Assembly (NCBI RefSeq): GCF_900566075.1
Contig: NZ_UPHU01000001.1
Span: 1,860,001 to 1,924,000, forward strand
DNA: 64,000 bases
Reading direction: 5' to 3'
Origin: Mycobacterium pseudokansasii
GTDB taxonomy: Bacteria > Actinomycetota > Actinomycetes > Mycobacteriales > Mycobacteriaceae
The stretch's first letter is position 1. Each line of letters opens with the position of its first letter. Position numbers and translations under genes: made by a program. The notes beneath the pieces are model-generated. The model did no database searches and was not told where the DNA came from. It saw only the letters and a list, made by a program, of their open reading frames with translations. Shown one piece after another: positions 1 to 9,839 of this stretch.

Positions 1-1122
1 TGGCGAGTCGAGATCGAGCGCGCTCACATGGAGGAAGACACCGGCAAGCTGACCCACATCGGCAGCGAGACTGGCCGCATCCACGGGGCGACGACGTCGC
101 TGATCGACTACAACCGTGCCGGCGTGCCGCTGATCGAGATCGTGACCAAACCCATTGAGGGAGCCGGAGAACGTGCGCCGCAGGTCGCCCGCGCCTATGT
201 GACCGCCTTGCGAGACTTGTTGCGGGCGTTGGACGTATCCGACGTGCGAATGGACCAGGGGTCGATGCGCTGCGACGCCAATGTGTCACTAAAGCCCAGG
301 GGCACAACCGAATTCGGTACCCGAACCGAAACCAAAAACGTCAACTCGCTCAAAAGTGTCGAGGTCGCGGTGCGCTACGAGATGCAGCGTCAGGCTGCCA
401 TCTTGGTGGCCGGCGGCCAGATCACCCAAGAGACCAGGCACTTCCACGAGGCCGGCTACACCAGCCCCGGCCGCACCAAGGAGACCGCACAGGACTATCG
501 GTATTTCCCCGAGCCCGATCTGGAGCCTGTCGCACCCAGCCGCGAGCTGGTCGAGCAACTGCGTCGAACCATTCCCGAGTTACCGTGGTTGAGCCGCAAG
601 CGAATTCAGCAGGAATGGGGCATTTCCGACGAGGTGATGCGGGATCTGGTGAACGCCGGCGCGGTTGAATTGGTCGCCGAGACCGTCAAGCACGGAGCCT
701 CCAGCAAGGAGGCGCGCTCGTGGTGGGGGAACTTCCTGGTACAGAAGGCCAACGAGGCCGGTGTCGGGCTGGACGAACTGGCCATCACGCCCGCCCAGGT
801 CGCGGCCGTCGTGCGGTTGGTCGAGGACGGCAAGCTGTCCAACAAGCTCGCCCGCGAGGTCGTGGAAGGTGTGCTGGCCGGAGAGGGCGAACCCGGGCAG
901 GTGATGACCGCCCGCGGCTTGGAGCTGGTCCGCGACGACTCGGTGACCCAGGCTGCGGTCGACGAGGCTCTGGCCGCCAATCCCGATGTGGCCGAGAAGA
1001 TTCGGGGCGGCAAGGTGGCTGCGGCGGGCGCGATCGTCGGCGCGGTGATGAAGGCCACCCGCGGGCAGGCCGACGCGGCCCGGGTGCGCGAGTTGGTGTT
1101 GGCGGCCTGCGGGCAGGGTTAG
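1..1122 (+). CDS. gatB: Aspartyl/glutamyl-tRNA amidotransferase subunit B, 3' part
   Basis: GatB of the GatCAB complex converts misacylated Glu-tRNA(Gln) and Asp-tRNA(Asn) to the amidated forms in the cytoplasm. The frame is open from base 1, so the N-terminus lies outside the window; about 373 of roughly 500 residues are present. Seen: the conserved kinase-core segments [35 protein letters not shown] and [11 protein letters not shown], followed by the C-terminal GatB/YqeY tRNA-binding domain ending AACGQG. The gene sits at the Rv3009c position of the M. tuberculosis order. The presence of GatCAB fits the separate gltX in this window, which charges tRNA-Glu and, in such organisms, also tRNA-Gln. 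Confidence 0.96.
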   Translation, partial: WRVEIERAHMEEDTGKLTHIGSETGRIHGATTSLIDYNRAGVPLIEIVTKPIEGAGERAPQVARAYVTALRDLLRALDVSDVRMDQGSMRCDANVSLKPRGTTEFGTRTETKNVNSLKSVEVAVRYEMQRQAAILVAGGQITQETRHFHEAGYTSPGRTKETAQDYRYFPEPDLEPVAPSRELVEQLRRTIPELPWLSRKRIQQEWGISDEVMRDLVNAGAVELVAETVKHGASSKEARSWWGNFLVQKANEAGVGLDELAITPAQVAAVVRLVEDGKLSNKLAREVVEGVLAGEGEPGQVMTARGLELVRDDSVTQAAVDEALAANPDVAEKIRGGKVAAAGAIVGAVMKATRGQADAARVRELVLAACGQG

Positions 1123-1169
1123 CCCGGCTGCCGGTTCGCCGACTGGTCTCTACGAGTTCGCTACGAAAG

Positions 1170-1766
1170 GTGTCGAAAGAGGTCGTCGCGATTCATGATG
1201 TTGAGGTGATCGATGAATCGTTCGACGACCTGATGACGATGCTGGATTCCCCGGTATTCGTGGTGACAACCCAGGCCGATGGTCACCCTTCGGGTTGTCT
1301 GGTCGGCTTCGCCACTCAAACGAGCGTGCAGCCCCCGAGTTTCATGATCGGCATGCCCAGGAGTAACCGCACCGCCGAGGTGGCCGGCCGATCTGACTAT
1401 GTGGCGGTGCATTTGTTGGCGCAACACCATCGAGCACTGGCCGAACTGTTCGCCACTCAAACGGCGGACGACACCGACAAATTCGCTCGGTGCGCATGGC
1501 GCGCCGGCCCGTTTGGGATGCCGATTCTCGACGACGCGGTGGCGTGGTTCGTCGGCAGGACAGTGAGTCGCAGCGATGTCGGAGACCACGTGTGCTACCT
1601 GCTGGAGCCGGTGAGCGTCTGGGCTCCCGAGTGCTCCGACGAACTGCTTTACCTCTCCGACATCGACGACCTCGACCCCGGCCACGAGGAACCGACGCGG
1701 CGGTTCTACGAACCCACCGAGGTGACCCGCCGATACGGCGTGCGGTTCACCCTTGACGTACCTTGA
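1170..1766 (+). CDS. Flavin-reductase-like FMN-binding protein (Rv3007c type)
   Basis: About 198 residues of the flavin reductase (RutF/HpaC-like) split-barrel fold. Seen: DSPVFVVTTQADGHPSGCLVGFATQTSVQPPSF, given here as three adjoining stretches (DSPVFVVTTQADG, HPSGCLVGFATQ, TSVQPPSF), which match the family's FMN-binding N-terminal half, followed by a conserved YLLEPVSV strand. The family reduces FMN with NAD(P)H or uses bound flavin as an oxidoreductase; the substrate here is unknown. The start is uncertain. GTG at 1170 is preceded by GAAAGG at a very short distance, and GTG at 1206 would give a 186-residue form. The same reading frame stays open far upstream over gatB, but that part is antisense-like shadow. 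It lies 47 bp after gatB on the same strand, as in M. tuberculosis. Confidence 0.8.
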   Translation: MSKEVVAIHDVEVIDESFDDLMTMLDSPVFVVTTQADGHPSGCLVGFATQTSVQPPSFMIGMPRSNRTAEVAGRSDYVAVHLLAQHHRALAELFATQTADDTDKFARCAWRAGPFGMPILDDAVAWFVGRTVSRSDVGDHVCYLLEPVSVWAPECSDELLYLSDIDDLDPGHEEPTRRFYEPTEVTRRYGVRFTLDVP

Positions 1767-1981
1767 TCAGTTGCTGAGCGGGCATTACCACAGCGGTGTC
1801 CTGGCATTTCAGAAATCACATGTGCCACATGAGTCCCTGGTAGGTCGGTGCACAATGTGCCCACCTTCTGCGACACGCTGCGTGGGGTCGGAGTTGTCGC
1901 TGATAGCCGGGCACAACCCGTACCCCTACCTGCGGAGGCTCGTGTGGTTGCTGTGACAGGCGTGAGTTTGCGCCGACCGGG

Positions 1982-3103
1982 CTAGGTCTTGTCGTCGTTG
2001 TTGCGTGGGAATCCGCCGCCCTGCGGGAACAACGGAAACACCACATCGTCGAGCTTCTCCGCATCGCCGGCGGTCTTGTTGACCGTTGCACCCCAGACGT
2101 TGCCGTCCGGCGACATCCGCAGTGCCCAGGCATGCGCGTGCGTGTCCTTACGGACGACGTCCGGTTCGCCCGTCACCGCGCCGGTCGACGGCGCGAGCCG
2201 GACGGCAACCGTCAGCTTGGTATTGATCAGGTTGACCAGCACGGTGCCGTCCATGGCCGCACACCCGGCCACGCCGGGCTTGTCCGGCCAGGTCCACACC
2301 GTCGAGACCTCCGACTTCTTGGTGATGCGCTGTAGCCGGTCGGCCCCGGGCGTGCGATCGACGACGTAGAGCGAGCCGTCGACGGGATCGATGCACATGC
2401 CGCCACCCGAGCCGATTCCGGTCAGCGCCGTCGTCGGCGGCGCCTGTCCGATGGTCGTGGGTTGTTCGATGCGCAGGACCTTGCCAGCCAACGAATTGGG
2501 ATCGGCGGCCATCGCCGGGTTGCCCGCATCGCCGGTCATGACAACCAGCGTGGTGGGGCTGGTGAAAATCAGCGCCCCGGTGTTACCGGTAGCTCCTTTG
2601 GGAATGCCGGTCAGGATGTCCTTCGGGACGTCGCCGTCTGCTATCCGGATGACGCGGTTGTCGCTAGGCGTGCTGACGTAGGCATACATCAGCCGGTCCT
2701 GCGAGTAAGTGGGCGACAGCACGATATCCATCAAGCCGCCGTCACCGGCCGGGTCGACCGGGATGACCATCTTCACCTTGGGCTCGGCGCTGATCGAGAT
2801 TTCCTTGACCGCGCCGGTGATCCGCTCGGCGACCAGGGCGGTTTTGCTGTCGATACCCATGATCAGGCCGCTGGTGCTCTCCAGGCAGCCCTGCATGACG
2901 CCCGGTGCCGGACATGCCTTCGGGAATGGCGTGGGAGGCAGCGGCGGTGGCGGGGGAGGCGTCGAGCTGGGCTGCGGCCGAAGTTCGGGATTCGTGGTGA
3001 AAGGCTGCGATTGGGCATCGTTGAACCGCGCGCAGCCGCTCGCGACCAGCATCACCGCACACAACGCGGTGAGCGCGCACCGAACCGACCGCCGTATCCG
3101 CAT
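1982..3103 (-). CDS. lppZ: Lipoprotein LppZ, glucose/sorbosone-dehydrogenase-like propeller
   Basis: 373 residues from ATG at 3103, the same length as recalled for M. tuberculosis LppZ. A longer frame reaches 3184, but the signal peptide begins MRIRRSVRCALTAL and ends in a lipobox LVASGC, so the lipidated Cys marks the mature N-terminus. After a Pro-rich linker (PSSTPPPPPPLPPTP) comes a GSDH-type beta-propeller with strands such as MDIVLSPTYSQDRLMY, TGNTGALIF and GGMCIDPVDGSLYVVDRT. It is probably exported and anchored to the outer face of the membrane; the sugar or alcohol substrate is unknown. It is transcribed divergently from doxX with about 210 bp between them. Confidence 0.92.
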   Translation of the reverse strand: MRIRRSVRCALTALCAVMLVASGCARFNDAQSQPFTTNPELRPQPSSTPPPPPPLPPTPFPKACPAPGVMQGCLESTSGLIMGIDSKTALVAERITGAVKEISISAEPKVKMVIPVDPAGDGGLMDIVLSPTYSQDRLMYAYVSTPSDNRVIRIADGDVPKDILTGIPKGATGNTGALIFTSPTTLVVMTGDAGNPAMAADPNSLAGKVLRIEQPTTIGQAPPTTALTGIGSGGGMCIDPVDGSLYVVDRTPGADRLQRITKKSEVSTVWTWPDKPGVAGCAAMDGTVLVNLINTKLTVAVRLAPSTGAVTGEPDVVRKDTHAHAWALRMSPDGNVWGATVNKTAGDAEKLDDVVFPLFPQGGGFPRNNDDKT

Positions 3104-3314
3104 GACCGACAGGCTACGGACTTTGGCTGCGCCACCGCCACCTGCCACCGCCACCCGCCACCGCCGCATCGCAGGCTCGATCACCCGTGGGTGGTCTCTC
3201 GAAGCCCGATTTGGGGCCTCCGGCGGGGCGCGCGGCGCACGAAGTGCCGACTCAACAGGTGAAAGCGCCGCTCAAATCCCAAATTCACGACTAAATGCCC
3301 TTACCCTGGCACGA

Positions 3315-4160
3315 GTGACCAGTTCGAATGATTCACATTGGCAGCGGCCGGACGGTTCCCCGGGGCCAACCGCGGGACGCCCCGTTTCGGCAAGCCTGGT
3401 CGACCCCGAAGACGATTTGAGCCCCGGCAGCTACTCTGGCGACTTCGGAAATACCGGTACCACCACCGTCATCCCGCCCTATGACCCCGCCAATTCCGGT
3501 GTCGTCAACTCGGGATACCACCTGATAGAGGCGCAGGAGCCACTTCCATACGCCCAGCCGCAGCCGTCGGTGCGGCCGATGCAGTCAGCACCCGCGATCG
3601 ACATCGACGAGGACGACGAGCGAGTCCGCGCCGCCGGCCGGCGCGGGACGCAGCATCTGGGTCTGCTGGTGTTGCGCGTCGGGCTGGGCGCGGTCCTGAT
3701 AGCCCACGGATTGCAGAAGCTGTTCGGCTGGTGGGGTGGCTCCGGGGTGACCGGATTCAAGAACTCACTGTCCGACGTCGGCTATCAGCACGCCGACATC
3801 CTCGCCTATGTGGGTGCCGGCGGCGAGATCGTCTCCGGAGTGCTGTTGGTGCTGGGCCTGTTCACCCCACTGGCGGCGGCGGGAGCACTGGCCTTCCTGA
3901 TCAATGGTTTGCTCGCAATGGTCTCGGCCCGGTCGCATTCGCACTTCACCTACTTCCTGCCGGACGGGAACGAATACCAGATCTCTCTGGTGGTAATGGC
4001 TGTTGCCGTCATCTTGAGCGGCCCCGGCCGCTACGGCCTCGACGCGGGCCGCGGTTGGTCCCAACGGCCTTTCATCGGGTCATTTGTGGCGTTGCTGGCC
4101 GGCATCGCCGCCGGGATCGCCGTGTGGGTGTTCCTCAACGGCGTCAACCCGCTGGCCTGA
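3315..4160 (+). CDS. doxX: DoxX-family membrane protein
   Basis: 281 residues from GTG at 3315, matching the roughly 279-residue Rv3005c. The N-terminal 115 residues are hydrophilic and acidic (AIDIDEDDERVRAAGRR). The C-terminal half has four hydrophobic helices: LGLLVLRVGLGAVLIAHGLQ, the segment around YVGAGGEIVSGVLLVLGLFT, LAAAGALAFLINGLLAM and VVMAVAVILSG, with a final IGSFVALLAGIAAGIAVWVF. In M. tuberculosis the homologue links superoxide dismutase SodA to the thiosulfate sulfurtransferase SseA in a membrane oxidoreductase complex. That role is transferred by homology only. Upstream frame extension to 2709 is shadow over lppZ. Confidence 0.9.
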   Translation: MTSSNDSHWQRPDGSPGPTAGRPVSASLVDPEDDLSPGSYSGDFGNTGTTTVIPPYDPANSGVVNSGYHLIEAQEPLPYAQPQPSVRPMQSAPAIDIDEDDERVRAAGRRGTQHLGLLVLRVGLGAVLIAHGLQKLFGWWGGSGVTGFKNSLSDVGYQHADILAYVGAGGEIVSGVLLVLGLFTPLAAAGALAFLINGLLAMVSARSHSHFTYFLPDGNEYQISLVVMAVAVILSGPGRYGLDAGRGWSQRPFIGSFVALLAGIAAGIAVWVFLNGVNPLA

Positions 4161-4166
4161 ACGTCC

Positions 4167-4550
4167 TCACCGGTAGGGGTTGGGAACCCGCCCCGCACTG
4201 GCCTCGGTCAATTGCGGCAGGGTCGAGAACGTGACCGCGGGCAATCGCAGCTCGGTACCGTCCTTGAGGCGGGCGCGCGCCCAGGACCCCCGGTGGAATC
4301 GCAGGCCGTCGATGTCGTTCCAGGGCACCGTCCGGCTACCCAGCAGGGTCCGCACCGTCACCCCTTGGTCGTCGGCGACCGTGCGCAGCCGGATGATCAA
4401 CGCCGACAACAGCACCGGGATGAGCAGTAGCGGCGCACTCGGCGGCCACGCCAGTACGGGTATGAGCAGTCCCAGGGTCGCAAATCCCACGGCCAGGTGT
4501 GCGATCGGTGACACCCTGATCACCACCGGTGAGCCAGTAACCACCCTCAT
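4167..4550 (-). CDS. cfp6: Small PH-domain membrane protein, CFP-6 type
   Basis: 127 residues from ATG at 4550, chosen because GGTGGAA lies just upstream; other in-frame starts exist (frame open to 4619, and internal starts nearer the 112-residue length recalled for Rv3004). Two hydrophobic segments, LAVGFATLGLLIPVLAW and APLLLIPVLLSALIIRL, precede a bacterial PH-like domain (VTVRTLLGSRTVPWNDIDGL, RGSWARARLKDGTELRLP). M. tuberculosis CFP-6 was found in culture filtrate; its function is not known. It converges on doxX with a 6-bp gap. Confidence 0.85.
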   Translation of the reverse strand: MRVVTGSPVVIRVSPIAHLAVGFATLGLLIPVLAWPPSAPLLLIPVLLSALIIRLRTVADDQGVTVRTLLGSRTVPWNDIDGLRFHRGSWARARLKDGTELRLPAVTFSTLPQLTEASAGRVPNPYR

Positions 4551-4664
4551 ATCATTCCACCGTGCGCGTGCCAGGCCGCGGCCGCGCGGTACCACCCACA
4601 CCCGCGGCCGTGTGACCACCCCGGATTTGACGGTTGAGCTGTACGAAGGCTACCGTCAGACGCT

Positions 4665-4736
4665 ATGGATACCGCCGGAGAGCCCGGAATGCTCCCCACA
4701 ATGCTTGTAGTACTTGGTCGGCGCGTTGGTGCCTGA
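4665..4736 (+). CDS. ilvB leader peptide (attenuation)
   Basis: A 23-codon open frame, ATG at 4665 to TGA at 4734-4736, too short for usual gene calling. It reads MDTAGEPGML then PTMLVVLGRRVGA, with a Leu-Val-Val-Leu cluster at codons 14-17 (4704-4715) and more Leu/Val around it. Placed immediately before an RNA hairpin and a U-tract terminator and upstream of ilvB, this is the expected arrangement for transcription attenuation by charged Leu/Val tRNA supply, known for actinobacterial ilvB operons. Stalling at the Leu/Val cluster would favour read-through. No clear Shine-Dalgarno is seen, so a leaderless or weakly initiated peptide is possible. Confidence 0.75.
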   Translation: MDTAGEPGMLPTMLVVLGRRVGA

Positions 4737-4761
4737 CTAGGTCGATCGAGCACCAACGCGC
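4721..4761 (+). promoter_or_regulatory. ilvB attenuator upstream hairpin
   Basis: A perfect 12-bp inverted repeat, GCGCGTTGGTGC (4721-4732) and GCACCAACGCGC (4750-4761), overlaps the last codons of the leader peptide. Its 3' arm abuts the 5' arm of the terminator, and with a small bulge GGT upstream can also pair with ACC at 4763-4765, which would open the terminator base. Inference: this is the pause or antiterminator hairpin whose formation depends on the ribosome position on the leader. Confidence 0.6.
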
Positions 4762-4799
4762 AACCCTCGTGCAGCAGCTTGAGCTGGCGGGGGTTTTTT
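4762..4799 (+). terminator. ilvB attenuator terminator
   Basis: Intrinsic terminator: AACCC (4762-4766) pairs with GGGTT (4791-4795), with inner pairs TCG/CGG and CAGC (4772-4775)/GCTG (4783-4786), followed by TTTTTT at 4794-4799. It lies about 48 bp before the ilvB GTG and after the leader peptide stop, so it can stop transcription before the structural genes. Confidence 0.75.
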
Positions 4800-4846
4800 G
4801 TTGCCCACCAACGAGACCGCCACCGCAATAAAGGATTAACAGGACA

Positions 4847-6691
4847 GTGAGCGCACCAGCGAAGCCCCACCCACCGACATCGCAAGGCGGGGAAAACGGC
4901 GCCAAACCGTCGGTGCCCCAACCCAGACATGTTGCACCGCAGCAACTTACCGGGGCCCAGGCGGTCATCCGGTCCCTGGAAGAGCTCGACGTCGACATCA
5001 TCTTCGGGATTCCGGGCGGTGCTGTATTGCCGGTGTACGACCCGCTGTTCGACTCGCAGAAGCTGCGCCACGTGCTGGTGCGCCACGAGCAGGGCGCCGG
5101 CCACGCCGCCAGTGGCTACGCGCACGCTACCGGCCGGGTGGGGGTGTGCATGGCGACGTCGGGCCCGGGTGCGACCAACCTGGTGACGCCGCTGGCCGAC
5201 GCGCAGATGGACTCGATACCGGTGGTCGCCATCACCGGTCAGGTCGGCCGCGGGCTGATCGGCACCGACGCCTTCCAGGAGGCCGACATCTCCGGTATCA
5301 CGATGCCGATCACCAAGCACAACTTCCTGGTCCGCACCGGCGATGAAATTCCCCGGGTGATCGCCGAGGCGTTCCACATCGCGGCATCTGGTCGTCCCGG
5401 AGCCGTGCTCGTTGATATCCCCAAGGACGTGCTGCAGGGCCAGTGCACGTTCAGCTGGCCGCCGCGGATGGATCTGCCCGGCTACAAGCCCAACACCAAA
5501 CCGCACAACCGTCAGATCCGCGCGGCCGCCAAGCTGATCGCCGCCGCGCGCAAGCCGGTGCTCTACGTGGGCGGCGGCGTCATCCGCGGCGAGGCGACCG
5601 AGCAGCTCCGGGAACTGGCCGAACTGACCGGCATCCCGGTGGTCACCACACTGATGGCTCGCGGAGCGTTTCCGGACAGCCATCGGCAGAACCTGGGCAT
5701 GCCCGGCATGCACGGCACGGTGGCCGCCGTGGCAGCGCTGCAGCGTAGTGACCTGCTGGTCGCGCTGGGCACCCGTTTCGACGACCGGGTCACCGGAAAG
5801 CTCGACTCCTTCGCCCCGGAAGCCAAGGTCATCCACGCCGACATCGACCCGGCCGAGATCGGCAAGAACCGGCACGCCGATGTCCCCATCGTGGCCTGCG
5901 TCAAGGCCGTCATTTCCGAGCTCATCGCGATGCTGCGCCACTACGACATTCCGGGGACCCTCGAGCTCAGCGATTGGTGGGCGTATCTCGACGGCGTTCG
6001 AAAGACCTATCCGCTGAGCTACGGTCCGCAAAGCGACGGCAGCCTGAGTCCGGAATACGTGATCGAGAAGCTGGGCGAGATTGCCGGCCCGGACGCCGTC
6101 TATGTCGCCGGCGTCGGCCAGCACCAGATGTGGGCGGCGCAGTTCATCAAGTACGAAAAGCCGCGGACTTGGCTGAACTCCGGCGGGCTGGGCACCATGG
6201 GGTTTGCCATCCCGGCGGCCATGGGAGCCAAGATCGCGTTGCCAGACACCGAGGTGTGGGCGATCGACGGCGACGGCTGTTTCCAGATGACCAACCAGGA
6301 ACTGGCCACCTGCGCCATCGAGGGCATACCGATCAAGGTGGCGTTGATCAACAACGGCAACTTGGGCATGGTGCGCCAATGGCAGAGCCTGTTCTACGAG
6401 GAGCGCTACTCCCAGACCGACCTGGCCACCCACTCGCACCGAATCCCCGACTTCGTCAAGCTGGCCGAGGCGTTGGGTTGCGTCGGATTGCGTTGCGAGC
6501 GTGCGGAAGACGTTGTCGACGTGATCAACCAGGCTCGGGCGATCAACGACTGCCCGGTGGTGATCGACTTCATCGTCGGCGCCGACGCGCAGGTGTGGCC
6601 GATGGTGGCGGCCGGCACCAGCAACGACGAGATTCAGGCCGCCCGCGGCATCCGTCCCCTGTTCGACGACGAAAGTGAAGGGCACGCCTGA
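4847..6691 (+). CDS. ilvB1: Acetohydroxyacid synthase large subunit
   Basis: 614 residues. Catalyses the thiamine-diphosphate-dependent condensation of pyruvate to acetolactate or acetohydroxybutyrate, the first step of branched-chain amino acid synthesis; cytoplasmic, paired with IlvN. Seen: N-terminal TPP pyrimidine domain with the catalytic Glu in [15 protein letters not shown] (Glu about 81), [12 protein letters not shown] and [11 protein letters not shown], a central FAD-type domain ([25 protein letters not shown]), and the C-terminal PP domain with [12 protein letters not shown]...[11 protein letters not shown]. The first 33 residues are a non-conserved, proline-rich extension as in mycobacteria. 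GTG start at 4847 with AAAGGA about 11 nt upstream. First structural gene of ilvBNC, controlled by the attenuator. Confidence 0.98.
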   Translation: MSAPAKPHPPTSQGGENGAKPSVPQPRHVAPQQLTGAQAVIRSLEELDVDIIFGIPGGAVLPVYDPLFDSQKLRHVLVRHEQGAGHAASGYAHATGRVGVCMATSGPGATNLVTPLADAQMDSIPVVAITGQVGRGLIGTDAFQEADISGITMPITKHNFLVRTGDEIPRVIAEAFHIAASGRPGAVLVDIPKDVLQGQCTFSWPPRMDLPGYKPNTKPHNRQIRAAAKLIAAARKPVLYVGGGVIRGEATEQLRELAELTGIPVVTTLMARGAFPDSHRQNLGMPGMHGTVAAVAALQRSDLLVALGTRFDDRVTGKLDSFAPEAKVIHADIDPAEIGKNRHADVPIVACVKAVISELIAMLRHYDIPGTLELSDWWAYLDGVRKTYPLSYGPQSDGSLSPEYVIEKLGEIAGPDAVYVAGVGQHQMWAAQFIKYEKPRTWLNSGGLGTMGFAIPAAMGAKIALPDTEVWAIDGDGCFQMTNQELATCAIEGIPIKVALINNGNLGMVRQWQSLFYEERYSQTDLATHSHRIPDFVKLAEALGCVGLRCERAEDVVDVINQARAINDCPVVIDFIVGADAQVWPMVAAGTSNDEIQAARGIRPLFDDESEGHA

Positions 6692-7206
6692 TGGTGAACG
6701 GGTCGCCTAAGACGCACACGCTGTCGGTCCTGGTCGAAGACAAACCCGGCGTGCTGGCGCGCGTCGCGGCGCTGTTCTCCCGGCGCGGTTTCAACATCGA
6801 ATCGTTGGCGGTGGGCGCGACCGAGCAGAAGGACATGTCGCGGATGACCATCGTGGTTGCCTGCGAGGAGACCCCACTCGAACAGGTCACCAAGCAGCTG
6901 AACAAACTGATCAACGTCATCAAGATCATCGAACAGGACGAGGATCATTCGGTGTCCCGGGAATTGGCGCTGATCAAGGTCCGCGCCGACGCCGGTACCC
7001 GTAGCCAAGTGATCGAAGCGGTAAACCTCTTCCGCGCCAACGTGATTGACGTATCTCCGGAATCATTGACCGTAGAGGCCACCGGCAACCGCGGCAAGCT
7101 CGAGGCGCTGCTGCGAGTATTGGAGCCGTTCGGTATCCGCGAAATCGCCCAATCCGGAATGGTGTCGTTGGCCCGCGGCCCGCGGTGTATCGGCACTGTC
7201 AAATAA
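6691..7206 (+). CDS. ilvN: Acetohydroxyacid synthase regulatory subunit
   Basis: 171 residues. It binds valine and activates the large subunit. Seen: N-terminal ACT domain (HTLSVLVEDKPGVLARVAAL, RRGFNIESLAVG) and the C-terminal half ending REIAQSGMVSLARG. Its ATG at 6691 overlaps the ilvB stop by one base (TGATG), so translation is likely coupled and subunit ratios kept fixed. Length is typical for the family. Confidence 0.97.
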   Translation: MVNGSPKTHTLSVLVEDKPGVLARVAALFSRRGFNIESLAVGATEQKDMSRMTIVVACEETPLEQVTKQLNKLINVIKIIEQDEDHSVSRELALIKVRADAGTRSQVIEAVNLFRANVIDVSPESLTVEATGNRGKLEALLRVLEPFGIREIAQSGMVSLARGPRCIGTVK

Positions 7207-8241
<1,035 letters not shown>

Positions 8242-8255
8242 TCGCCGTCTCTGCC

Positions 8256-8296
8256 GAGCAGCTGTCCGGGGGGCGACGCCCCCCGGACAGCTGCTC
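8256..8296. terminator. Bidirectional hairpin between ilvC and wrbA
   Basis: Perfect 20-bp inverted repeat, arms 8256-8275 and 8277-8296 with the central A at 8276, beginning GAGCAGCTGTCC and ending GGACAGCTGCTC. There is no U-tract, as often in mycobacteria. It separates the convergent ilvC (+) and wrbA (-) genes and would terminate both. Confidence 0.75.
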
Positions 8297-8299
8297 GCG

Positions 8300-8899
8300 C
8301 TAAGAGGTGAGGCGCCCCGCCACCTCAACCACCCTGCGCGCCAGGTGGTCTAAGGCGTTGACCGTGGGCTCGTCGAGTTCGTGGATGTTGTCGTGTGTGG
8401 AGACCAGGCTTGCGCCGTAGGGGTTGCCGTCCACGAATTTCAGCGGGTCGGTGTATCCCGGCGGCACGATGATGCCACCGAAATGCATCAGCGTGACGTA
8501 CAAGGTGAGCAGGGTGGTCTCCTGGCCGCCGTGCAAGGTGTTGCTCGACGTGAACGCCGCATACACCTTGTCGGCGAGTTTGCCCTCGGCCCACAGCCCG
8601 CCCAACGAGTCGAGGAAATCCCGCAATTGCGCTGCGACGCAGCCGAAACGGGTGGGTGAACCGAAAATCACCGCGTCGGCCCAGACGATGTCTTCACCGA
8701 TGGCCGCCGGAAGATCTTTGGTCGCTTCGTAATTCGCTGTCCACGCGGGATTGTGCGCAAACGATGCGGGGTCGCGGGTCTCGGCTACGGGCCGGACCCG
8801 GACTTCGGCGCCGGCAGCCTCGGCCGCCGCGGCGACGCGCTGCGCCATCGTCGTGCCGTGGCCGGTAGCTGAGTAGAAGATGACCGCAAGTTTCGTCAT
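8300..8899 (-). CDS. wrbA: WrbA-like flavodoxin NAD(P)H:quinone oxidoreductase
   Basis: 199 residues, the usual length. WrbA proteins bind FMN and reduce quinones by two electrons, limiting oxidative cycling. Seen: flavodoxin P-loop AVIFYSATGHGTTMAQ, the WrbA signature VIFGSPTRFGCVAAQLRDFL, FTSSNTLHGGQETTLL, and the C-terminal VPPGYTDPLKFVDGNPYGAS. It converges on ilvC across the shared hairpin. Not recalled at this position in M. tuberculosis, so it marks the left edge of the accessory segment. Confidence 0.93.
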   Translation of the reverse strand: MTKLAVIFYSATGHGTTMAQRVAAAAEAAGAEVRVRPVAETRDPASFAHNPAWTANYEATKDLPAAIGEDIVWADAVIFGSPTRFGCVAAQLRDFLDSLGGLWAEGKLADKVYAAFTSSNTLHGGQETTLLTLYVTLMHFGGIIVPPGYTDPLKFVDGNPYGASLVSTHDNIHELDEPTVNALDHLARRVVEVAGRLTS

Positions 8900-8986
8900 G
8901 GGCTCAGCTTAGGCGTGGCTGTGAGTTGCGCGTGCTCAGCCGGGGGAGGTCGAAGGAATTGGTTCGGACAACGAAGCGCGGTGAAG

Positions 8987-9156
8987 AATTCCGCGGCTCC
9001 GGTTCCGCTAGATGCGTTGATCCGCGACGGCAGGGCGTCTCCGGCAAGAGGGCGTGCGCCCGCGGGCGGCGATTGCGCTGGTGGATACTTCGGCTCTAGC
9101 GAAGCTCATCCGGATCGAAGCGGAGTTAGAGAACTTGGCCGCTTGGCTTCGCGGGC
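8987..9156 (+). pseudogene. VapB/VapC toxin-antitoxin relic
   Basis: Two short adjoining matches in different frames. The first resembles a VapB C-terminus (PLDALIRDGRASPARGRAP, from about 9008). The second resembles a PIN-domain VapC N-terminus (IALVDTSALAKLIRIEAELE then NLAAWLRG, about 9072-9156), including the first acidic residue of the PIN site in VDTSALAK. The similarity stops after that and no other PIN aspartates follow in any frame, so the toxin is not functional. No start for the antitoxin part is evident. The remaining 9157-9336 holds no recognisable gene. Confidence 0.5.
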
Positions 9157-9336
9157 AAGTCCAAATTCGTGAGTCACCTCGGTACTGGCGCAAGCCCGAC
9201 ATGCCTGATGGGTGCCGACGGCGTCTGGCACGCGACAGGGTTGTCGGCCGTGGTTATCGCGATACCTTAGCGGTGGGTAGGGCCAACGAAATCATTTATG
9301 CCCCAACCAGTCTCAGCGTCGATGCTGTTGATCAGG

Positions 9337-9626
9337 CTAGTTGTCTGGTGGTGGTTGGGGCTGGAAGGGCTCGTACCACCACCAGTCGGCGCGCTCGCCG
9401 GTAGGCCCGGGGCACGGCGCGACGACGGGCGGGGAAAGGTTGGGCGGACGCGCCCGCGATCCTGCGCTAAGCGGTCGGCCGCAGTTGTCGGTGACGGTGA
9501 AAGCGTCAGCGGGTCCGGTGATGGTGATGACGCCGCGGTGGTGCAGCCGGTGGTGTAGGGGCATAGCAGTACCAGGTTGGTCGCAAATCCGTAGGCTACC
9601 CCCCCCCACAGGCGGGGCATTAAAGC
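9337..9626 (-). pseudogene. REP13E12/DUF222 HNH-family C-terminal remnant
   Basis: Minus-strand fragments match the end of the mycobacterial 13E12 repeat family of HNH-type proteins: TNLVLLCPY, then after a frame change HHRLHHRGVITITGPADAF, and a Trp-rich tail ERADWWWYEPFQPQPPPDN before the stop at 9337. The Cys-Pro-Tyr/His-His stretch is the HNH motif. The frame break at the CCCTAC/ACC boundary and the absence of the N-terminal part show a dead fragment. A second, shorter copy lies at 11485-11733 because the whole stretch is within the duplicated IS target. Confidence 0.6.
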
Positions 9627-9839
9627 TCACCGGTTCCACTCCACCAGCTTCATCCGCACGTCGACACCTGGCCCGAGCTTCTGCTTGAGACCCTGCATAA
9701 AGCCCCACTGACGCACCGCCTGGTCAGCCAAACGCCGACATAGCCGCTCCACTGCGTCGACCGGCTGGTTTTCGTAGTCGATATCACCGCGGGCATCCAA
9801 CGTGTCCGTCGCGGAAGCAACCGGTACCTCGTTCTCTAA
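9371..9839. repeat. Left copy of a 468-469-bp direct repeat flanking the IS
   Basis: This stretch is repeated almost exactly at 11485-11952. The only difference noticed is a C-run of nine here versus eight there (9599-9607 and 11713-11720). The two copies abut the two ends of the IS1634-type element, so they are read as one very long target-site duplication. It carries the REP13E12 remnant and most of the 103-residue gene. Confidence 0.88.
9627..9839 (-). pseudogene. Truncated copy of the 103-residue hypothetical gene
   Basis: The last 71 codons (from ENEVPVASATDTLDARG to VKLVEWNR, in the reading MKLVEWNR) are identical to those of the complete gene at 11740-12051. Its 5' end is missing because the IS begins at 9840. 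It is the by-product of target duplication and has no start of its own apart from codons inside the IS end. Confidence 0.8.

Noticed and set aside
720..1169. N-terminal extension of the flavin-reductase-like protein
   Set aside because: The frame upstream of 1170 overlaps gatB and is Arg/Gly-rich shadow without similarity to the family.
4547..6685. 712-codon minus-strand frame over ilvB
   Set aside because: Shadow of the high-GC ilvB coding sequence; composition is His/Arg/Gly-rich without any domain.
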